DNA of 9,107 nt. It comes from UBA9642 sp964545585 (GTDB lineage: Archaea; Nanobdellota; Nanobdellia; Woesearchaeales; UBA9642). Location: NCBI GenBank assembly GCA_964545585.1, contig CAZJFT010000038.1, positions 1 to 9,107 of the forward strand, read 5' to 3'. Under the pieces are notes generated by a model that made no database searches, was not told where the DNA came from, and saw nothing but the letters and a program-made list of their open reading frames with translations. Shown one piece after another: positions 3,608 through 9,107 of this stretch. The position numbers and the translations under genes are program-made. Positions within the stretch are counted from its first letter, which is position 1, and every line of letters begins with the position of its first letter.

Positions 3608-6600
3608 ATGACTAGTAAGTTAACAAGGATTACGAGATTGGAAATAAAGGGTTTTAAGAGCTTTGCAAACAAGACTGAACTGATATTCGGAGAGAAGTAT
3701 AATTGTGTTCTAGGCCCGAATGGCTCAGGAAAATCCAATGTCATGGATGCATTGTGCTTCGTTCTAGGGAAAGGCTCAAGCAAAGAGATGAGAGCAGAGA
3801 AGAGCTCTAACCTGATATATAATGGCGGGAAGATGAAGAATCCTGCAAAAGAGGGAGAGGTAAGCATATTCTTCGATAACAAATCAAAGATATTCCCACA
3901 GATAAGCTCGACAAGCAAGCGGAAGAAGGACGTAAAGGAATATGTCGATGAAGTGAAGATTACGAGGATAATCAAAGAGAACGGACAATCACAATACAAG
4001 ATAAACGATATCAATAAGACAAGACAGGAGATACTTGACCTGCTCGCATTTGCGAAAGTCGATCCTGACGGATATAATATAGTCCTTCAAGGAGAGATTG
4101 TGAATTTGATAGAGATGAGTCCTCTACAAAGGAGAGAGATGATTGAGCAGATAGCCGGCCTTTCTGTATATGAAGAGAAGAAAGAAAAAGCATTGAGGGA
4201 GCTTCAGCGCGTAGAAGAGAAGATGAACGAAGTGGACATAATACTCGCAGAGAGGAAGACACACCTTCAAGAATTGAAGAAAGACAGGGATCAAGCATTG
4301 AAATTCAAGGACTTGAACGACAAGATAAAGCGGAACAAGGCAACGATATTGCACAGCAAGATAAAGACGAAGACTGGGGAGAAAGACAAATTCACTAAAG
4401 ACATCGATGATGGCAATTCTAAGATATCGAAATTGAATGAGGAATCGAACAAACTGAAAGACCTGATAGAACAGAAGAAGCACGAGATAGATAAGATAAA
4501 CAGGGAGATAGAAGAGAAAGGTGAGAAGGAGCAGGTAGCCATACATAAAGAGGTAGAGAAACTAAAAATAGACTTGGCATTGAGCACTCAGCGCGGCATT
4601 TCAATAGATTCTGAGATAACGAAAATCAACGAGAGGAAGACGCAATTGGAGAAGAGTCTTGAAGAGATAACTGCAAAAATTTCTGTATTGCAGTCACAGA
4701 AAAAGGAATTCGAGAACATAATAAAGGATAAGGAGAAAGATCTTGCACAGGTAGAGGCAAAGATAAAGGCATTCACAGAGAAGAACAATCTGGACAATAT
4801 AAGCCAGATAGACAAGGAGATAGAGGAGATAGACAAGAAGGCGGAATCCTTGAGCGAGGAGATGCAAAAGATAAGGGAGCAACAGCAGAATCTCTTGAGA
4901 GAGAAAGACAAGACAGAACTGCTCATAAAGAACATCGATGAAAGCATAGATAATGTCCTTAAATTAGAGAAGGAGAATAAGGAGCAGGTGGAGAAATTAA
5001 AGAACAAGAAAGACCAATTCAAGAAGACAACATTGGAATTGAACAAAGAACTGTCAGAGAATTCAAGCTTGGCGATACAGATAGACACTGCAAGGACAAA
5101 GATATTGAGTAGGAAAGAAGAGCTCGTCAAGCTTAATGCAAAGGACATGTCGTTGAAGGAGAGTGTCGCTGCAGGAGTCGCGGTACAGAAAATACTTGAA
5201 TTGAAGAAAGAAGGCATTTATGGATTGGTGAGCAGCCTTGGGAATGTGAAATCAGAATATAGCCTTGCATTAGAGGTGGCGGCAGGACAGAGATTGAAGA
5301 GTATCGTTGTAGAAGATGATAAGATAGCCGCAGAATGCATCAAGTATCTGAAAGACAATAAATTAGGTGTTGTGACATTCCTGCCATTGAACAAGATAAG
5401 GAGTGTGCAGATAAAGCAGGAGTTGAAGAACCTCAAAGGCAAAGGCATAAGAGGATTGGCTATAGACCTCATTTCTTATGATCAGAAGTTCGAGAAAGTA
5501 TTCAGTTATGTATTCGAGAACACTATTGTAGTTGATGACATAGAGACCGCAAGGAAGATAGGTGTAGGGAATTATAGGATGGTCACAATGACAGGTGACC
5601 TGGTAGAGACAAGCGGAGCGATGCAAGGAGGCTATAGGCAGCGCACCGGGTTAGGATTCCAGGAGAAGGAATTGCGTGAAGACATCGATAAGCTGAACAA
5701 AGAGATTGATGATGCGCAAAGAGTGATAAATAATCTAGAGCAGAAAAAAGCAGACAATGAAGAGCTTATAGGAAAATTAAGGGAATTGAAATCAACGCTT
5801 GACGGAGAGATACAGGCGATGGAGAAGATGTTGCACATAGACTCCAACGATTTGGACATAAGCAAGAAGCAGAAATCAGAATTGAACAAGCAATTGAAGG
5901 ATTTGGACAGGGAGATGGACAAGATACTCTCATTGACTTCGGAGAAGAACAAGGAGCTTGCACAATACAAGATAAAGAAGCAACAATTAAGGGACAAGAT
6001 GACTGAATTGAGGAATCCTGCATTGCTTGCAGAGCTGAATGCATTCGAGCAGAAGAGAGAACAGTTGAAAGAAGAAATCTCAAACATCAAGGGCGATATC
6101 AAGAACAATGATTCACAGATAAGCAATGTGTTGAATCCTGAGAAGGAGAACATACAGAAAGTATTGAAGCAACAGGACAAGGAGAAACAAGGATTCGAGA
6201 GTGAAAAATCAGCATTACAGAAGAGATTGTCAGAACAACAAGCAATATTGAAAGAGAAAGAGAAGGCAGAGGCGAAATTCTTCGCTCAATTCAAGGAATT
6301 ATTTAACAAAAGAAATACGTTCTCAGATGAGATATCGAAACACGAAACTGATATGGGCAGAAAACAGGAAGATGCAAGAACAATAGAACAGAGAGTCAAT
6401 ATTGTCTCATTGCAGTCTGCAGAGATACGTGCACAATTGGCTGGGATGATAGAGGAGTTCAAGCAGTATGAAGGTATAGAATTATTTGTCGACAAGCCAG
6501 AATCAGAGATATTGAGAGAGATAGCACAATTCGAGAAATTGATATTGGACATCGGTGCAGTGAACATGCGCGCATTGGAGATATATGAGAATATAGAGAA

Positions 6601-7141
6601 GGAATACAAGACATTCATAGAGAAGAAAGACAAGATAAGGACTGAAAGAGAATCCGTACTCGTAATGATAAACGAGATAGATTCAAAGAAGAAAGAGCTG
6701 TTCATGAAGACATACGAGATACTTGACCACAATTTCAAGGTGATATTCTCTGCTCTTTCTAGCAAAGGAGAGGCAAGCCTTGAGCTAGAGGATCATAATG
6801 ATCCGTTCAATGGTGGTCTTTTGCTTAAGGTAAGGATTACCGGAACGAAATTCCTAGATATAAAATCTCTTTCTGGTGGAGAGAAGACTATGGCCGCAAT
6901 AGCATTCATATTCGCCGTACAGGAGTATAGTCCTGCACCATTTTATATATTGGATGAAGTTGATGTAGCCCTTGATAAGAAGAACTCAGAACAATTATCA
7001 AAATTAATACAGAACTATTCTGGAAAGGCGCAGTATATTATAATAAGTCACAATGATGCAGTCATCTCAGAAGCAGACACATTATATGGTGTGAGCATGA
7101 ATGAGCATGGCATAAGCAAAGTCACAAGCTTGAAGATATGA
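3608..7141 (+). CDS. smc: Chromosome segregation ATPase Smc
   Basis: A 1177-residue structural maintenance of chromosomes protein, full length for the family. It forms a homodimer that loops and compacts DNA using ATP. The N-terminal head has Walker A GPNGSGKSN (residues 36-44) after ITRLEIKGFKSFANKTEL, and the Q-loop in VLQGEIVNLIEMSP (about 159). Lys/Glu-rich heptad coiled coil runs from about 180 to 515. The hinge is about 530-680, with GVVTFLPL and the Gly-rich SGAMQGGYRQR. A second coiled coil runs from about 690 to 1020. The C-terminal head has signature LSGGEKTMAAIAF (about 1087) and Walker B FYILDEVDVALD (about 1111), with an intact catalytic Glu. I chose ATG 3608 over the in-frame GTG at 3596 because the homology begins just after it and the GTGAG element would lie upstream. 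No kleisin (scpA) gene is adjacent. Confidence 0.96.
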   Translation: MTSKLTRITRLEIKGFKSFANKTELIFGEKYNCVLGPNGSGKSNVMDALCFVLGKGSSKEMRAEKSSNLIYNGGKMKNPAKEGEVSIFFDNKSKIFPQISSTSKRKKDVKEYVDEVKITRIIKENGQSQYKINDINKTRQEILDLLAFAKVDPDGYNIVLQGEIVNLIEMSPLQRREMIEQIAGLSVYEEKKEKALRELQRVEEKMNEVDIILAERKTHLQELKKDRDQALKFKDLNDKIKRNKATILHSKIKTKTGEKDKFTKDIDDGNSKISKLNEESNKLKDLIEQKKHEIDKINREIEEKGEKEQVAIHKEVEKLKIDLALSTQRGISIDSEITKINERKTQLEKSLEEITAKISVLQSQKKEFENIIKDKEKDLAQVEAKIKAFTEKNNLDNISQIDKEIEEIDKKAESLSEEMQKIREQQQNLLREKDKTELLIKNIDESIDNVLKLEKENKEQVEKLKNKKDQFKKTTLELNKELSENSSLAIQIDTARTKILSRKEELVKLNAKDMSLKESVAAGVAVQKILELKKEGIYGLVSSLGNVKSEYSLALEVAAGQRLKSIVVEDDKIAAECIKYLKDNKLGVVTFLPLNKIRSVQIKQELKNLKGKGIRGLAIDLISYDQKFEKVFSYVFENTIVVDDIETARKIGVGNYRMVTMTGDLVETSGAMQGGYRQRTGLGFQEKELREDIDKLNKEIDDAQRVINNLEQKKADNEELIGKLRELKSTLDGEIQAMEKMLHIDSNDLDISKKQKSELNKQLKDLDREMDKILSLTSEKNKELAQYKIKKQQLRDKMTELRNPALLAELNAFEQKREQLKEEISNIKGDIKNNDSQISNVLNPEKENIQKVLKQQDKEKQGFESEKSALQKRLSEQQAILKEKEKAEAKFFAQFKELFNKRNTFSDEISKHETDMGRKQEDARTIEQRVNIVSLQSAEIRAQLAGMIEEFKQYEGIELFVDKPESEILREIAQFEKLILDIGAVNMRALEIYENIEKEYKTFIEKKDKIRTERESVLVMINEIDSKKKELFMKTYEILDHNFKVIFSALSSKGEASLELEDHNDPFNGGLLLKVRITGTKFLDIKSLSGGEKTMAAIAFIFAVQEYSPAPFYILDEVDVALDKKNSEQLSKLIQNYSGKAQYIIISHNDAVISEADTLYGVSMNEHGISKVTSLKI

Positions 7142-7154
7142 ATTGTTATTAGAA

Positions 7155-7182
7155 AATTTTGTTTCTGTTAATTTTGTTTCTG
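7155..7182 (+). terminator. T-rich tandem repeat after smc (likely terminator)
   Basis: AATTTTGTTTCTG occurs at 7155-7167 and 7170-7182, a perfect 13-nt repeat with a 15-nt period. Read on the plus strand it supplies several U tracts just after the smc stop, as expected for archaeal termination. It is the only space between convergent smc and the glycosyltransferase gene (50 bp), so it also separates the two units. Confidence 0.5.
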
Positions 7183-7191
7183 AAATTCAAA

Positions 7192-8376
7192 TTACTTCTT
7201 CTTATGTTCATGCTTTTCAAGAAGTGCTTCGAGGGCATCTATTATGCCGCCCGCGGTCTTGTCCCATGAGAATCTTTCGACAACAGTTATCCTGGCGTTC
7301 CTGGCAATCTTCTTCCTTAATTCTGCATCATTGATTAATTTTTCTATCTGTCTTGCTAAATGGTATGGATTCTGTTTCTGGAAAAACAAACCATTTATAC
7401 CATTCTTTATGTATGATTTGATGAATCCCACTTCTGTACTTACAGGAGCGACTTCACAGCTCATAGCCTCAAGAAGGCTCAGACATGTGGTCTCAGTCAA
7501 GGATGTTATGCAATATATATCCATTATCTGCAAGTAAGGTATAGGATTATTCTTTGATCCAGTAAGTATCACATCTTTCCTCGCGGCCAACTGCTCTTTT
7601 ATTTCCTTCACCCCATCACCGATCACCAATAATTTGATGTCATCATGGGAATTCTGCATTCTAGTGAATGCCCTCAACAGTGTGATTAGGTCCTTCTCCC
7701 TGCTTATCCTTCCATGGTATCCTATTACTATATCATAATCGCCGATCCCTAATTGTTTCCTGTTATCGAGCCTTACATTCTCTTCTGCCGGCTTGAACTT
7801 ATCTACATCTACACCAAGATTCACTATTTTTGTGTTCGTTCTTATGTTATTCCATACGAATAATTCAGCAATGTTCTGTGATGGCATAATCAAGAGATCA
7901 CATCTGTTGTAGAGGTTCTTCGCTACACGCTTTGCAATTATTTGCGAATATTTCTTCAGGAGTATGCTCTTCATTGCCTTAGGGACGAGCTCCCACTCTA
8001 TGCTGTGTATGAATGCAGATACTGGTTTCCTATATCTTTTCGCTGCATTTATCGCTCCAGAGCCTATGGGGCCTATTGTCTGTGAGAACACTATGTCAGA
8101 ATGCTTCACTGCCTTCCTTATGGTCTTTGTCTTGAATTTCGGCACATTAAAATCTCCTACCTTGAAGAATTTCGATAATGGAATCTTTATCAGCGTTATA
8201 TTAGGGTCCTCATAAGTCCCGAAGTCAGGTGCGATGACCGTTATCTCATAATGCTCTGTAAGCCTGGGGATTATCTCGGACAGGAACCTGCTTATGCCGT
8301 CCCATCTCGGCAGGAAGTTATCTGTAGCTATGAGCAATCTCTTCTTGTCCTTCAAATTTTTCCCTTCCATATTCAT
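7192..8376 (-). CDS. GT4-family glycosyltransferase
   Basis: A 394-residue GT-B-fold retaining glycosyltransferase transferring a sugar from a nucleotide sugar, probably at the inner face of the membrane. The N-terminal Rossmann domain begins RLLIATDNFLPRWDGISRFL (residues 13-32), the donor/acceptor glycine loop of GT4 enzymes. His124 lies in AFIHSIEWELVP. The C-terminal domain has IGYHGRISREKDL (218-230), with Arg223 and Lys228 that contact the donor phosphates, then LLVIGDG (249-255) and the diagnostic EX7E motif ETTCLSLLE (Glu295, Glu303). No membrane segment or signal peptide. The ATG at 8376 overlaps the upstream deacetylase stop (ATGA, 4 nt), showing translational coupling; an ATG two codons later is an alternative start. 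Paired with a PIG-L gene, it resembles MshA/MshB and BshA/BshB arrangements, suggesting GlcNAc transfer; this is inference. Substrate and product are not determined. Confidence 0.9.
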   Translation of the reverse strand: MNMEGKNLKDKKRLLIATDNFLPRWDGISRFLSEIIPRLTEHYEITVIAPDFGTYEDPNITLIKIPLSKFFKVGDFNVPKFKTKTIRKAVKHSDIVFSQTIGPIGSGAINAAKRYRKPVSAFIHSIEWELVPKAMKSILLKKYSQIIAKRVAKNLYNRCDLLIMPSQNIAELFVWNNIRTNTKIVNLGVDVDKFKPAEENVRLDNRKQLGIGDYDIVIGYHGRISREKDLITLLRAFTRMQNSHDDIKLLVIGDGVKEIKEQLAARKDVILTGSKNNPIPYLQIMDIYCITSLTETTCLSLLEAMSCEVAPVSTEVGFIKSYIKNGINGLFFQKQNPYHLARQIEKLINDAELRKKIARNARITVVERFSWDKTAGGIIDALEALLEKHEHKKK

Positions 8377-9071
8377 CTTATCTTATAAAATGCTTCAGCA
8401 TATTTAATGCCATTCTGTTTGCCTAAGAGCCATGCCTTAAGGTAGACAGACCACATCAATGAAAAGAGGCTCATTTTCTGGCTTTCAAACATCTTGAGCG
8501 CTTTTATCTTCATCTTAAAAGTGCTTGAGATGTCAACGACAATCTTAGGATGATGCTGTTTCTTTGTATTGAACAACGTCCATATGTCAAATACGTATAC
8601 ATCACACTTATATTTCATCCTGTCGAGAGTATCCATCAACAATCTGTTCAATGCACGATGGTCAGGATGAGGATCATCATGGCTGTGTGTGAATATCCTT
8701 GAAGGTCTCCTCTCAAGTATGAGTCTCTTTAATTTAGGGTACATCTTCTTCTGATTGAACTGCTCAATGAACTTATTCTCATCGATGCCTAGAAATATTA
8801 CTCCGTCGCCGCCTATGAATTTATCGACATCTTTCGCTTCCTTGACCCTTGCAGAAGCGATGACTTCTTTTTTCAATAATGGGGCAGAGATATGTCCATA
8901 AGAGAATATGACGGTGTATATTTTCTTGCCTTCCTTGGCATACTTCGCTATAGTGCCGCCAGGACCGAATGTCTGGTCATCAGAATGCGCGCAGATGACC
9001 ATTATGCTGTCAGGATCGCATTCTTTGCCGTTAGATTTAATATTTGTGTTGTCTGCATTCTTCTTAACCAT
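8373..9071 (-). CDS. PIG-L/LmbE-family N-acetylglucosaminyl deacetylase
   Basis: A 232-residue zinc-dependent deacetylase of the PIG-L/LmbE family (GlcNAc-PI, MshB, BshB types), which removes the acetyl group from N-acetylglucosamine conjugates. The core motif is VICAHSDDQTFGPGGT (residues 25-40): His29 and Asp32 should bind zinc and Asp31 act as base. The second motif is THSHDDPHPDHRAL (128-141), with His138 the third zinc ligand and His135 nearby. The usual AHPDDE reads AHSDDQ, so Pro and Glu are replaced by Ser and Gln; metal ligands are intact. There is no signal peptide or clear membrane helix, and the N-terminus (1-20) is polar and charged. It is the first gene of a two-gene operon and overlaps the glycosyltransferase by 4 nt. 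The ATG at 9071 is supported by a TATA box 26 nt upstream. Confidence 0.9.
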   Translation of the reverse strand: MVKKNADNTNIKSNGKECDPDSIMVICAHSDDQTFGPGGTIAKYAKEGKKIYTVIFSYGHISAPLLKKEVIASARVKEAKDVDKFIGGDGVIFLGIDENKFIEQFNQKKMYPKLKRLILERRPSRIFTHSHDDPHPDHRALNRLLMDTLDRMKYKCDVYVFDIWTLFNTKKQHHPKIVVDISSTFKMKIKALKMFESQKMSLFSLMWSVYLKAWLLGKQNGIKYAEAFYKIR

Positions 9072-9092
9072 GCATTACTGTTTGTTTGAGAA

Positions 9093-9102
9093 GTTTTTAA
9101 AG
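9093..9102 (-). promoter_or_regulatory. TATA box for the deacetylase-glycosyltransferase operon
   Basis: Reading the minus strand, CTTTAAAAAC is centred about 26 nt before the ATG at 9071. Transcription should start at the ATG, giving a leaderless message. The downstream glycosyltransferase would then depend on translational coupling through the ATGA overlap. Confidence 0.55.
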
Positions 9103-9107
9103 TTAAC

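Noticed and set aside
4588..5217. Long minus-strand open frame inside smc (others at 3601-4014, 5632-6180, 6286-6765)
   Set aside because: These Ser/Phe/Leu-rich frames are the antisense of Lys/Glu-rich coiled-coil codons and have no promoter or domain.
7244..7537. Plus-strand open frames within the glycosyltransferase and deacetylase genes (also 7964-8215, 8892-9089)
   Set aside because: They are antisense to genes with clear catalytic motifs and have no independent support.
1..9107. CRISPR array, insertion sequence or toxin-antitoxin system
   Set aside because: No regularly spaced repeats, terminal inverted repeats with a transposase, or paired small toxin/antitoxin frames were seen on either strand.

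Overview
This is an AT-rich archaeal window. The evidence is TATA/BRE-type promoters about 26 nt upstream of starts (several apparently leaderless), an initiator tRNA with an A1:U72 pair, no encoded CCA and what look like small introns, an RNase HII, and an Smc ATPase. The gene set and very compact spacing resemble DPANN-type archaea (Woesearchaeota/Pacearchaeota-like), but that placement is an impression and not a demonstrated classification.

Layout. Positions 1-572 (minus) hold the N-terminal 190 codons of a membrane-anchored protein with a 14-glycine run; it continues past the window edge. It is divergent from a small YdeI/OmdA-like protein gene (705-950, plus). Positions 1028-1160 hold an initiator tRNA-Met (CAU) gene that folds into a standard cloverleaf only if two inserts are removed: about 25 nt in the anticodon stem (29/30) and about 33 nt at the T-stem/T-loop junction (53/54). 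A compact plus-strand operon follows: tRNA-dihydrouridine synthase (1221-2171), RNase HII (2171-2848) and a C39-like cysteine peptidase (2871-3524). Smc follows with its own promoter (3608-7141). Convergent to it on the minus strand is a two-gene operon: a PIG-L/LmbE deacetylase (9071-8373) overlapping by 4 nt a GT4 glycosyltransferase (8376-7192).

How they work together. The centre is information processing: initiator tRNA, tRNA modification, RNA/DNA hybrid removal and chromosome organisation. The right edge is a glycoconjugate pair in which a GT4 enzyme could attach an N-acetylated sugar and the PIG-L enzyme deacetylate it, as in the MshA/MshB and BshA/BshB pairs or GPI-like lipid synthesis; the real substrate is not visible.

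The most unusual element is the doubly interrupted initiator tRNA. The second insert contains an 8-nt perfect complement of the anticodon loop. No CRISPR array, insertion sequence or other mobile element was seen.
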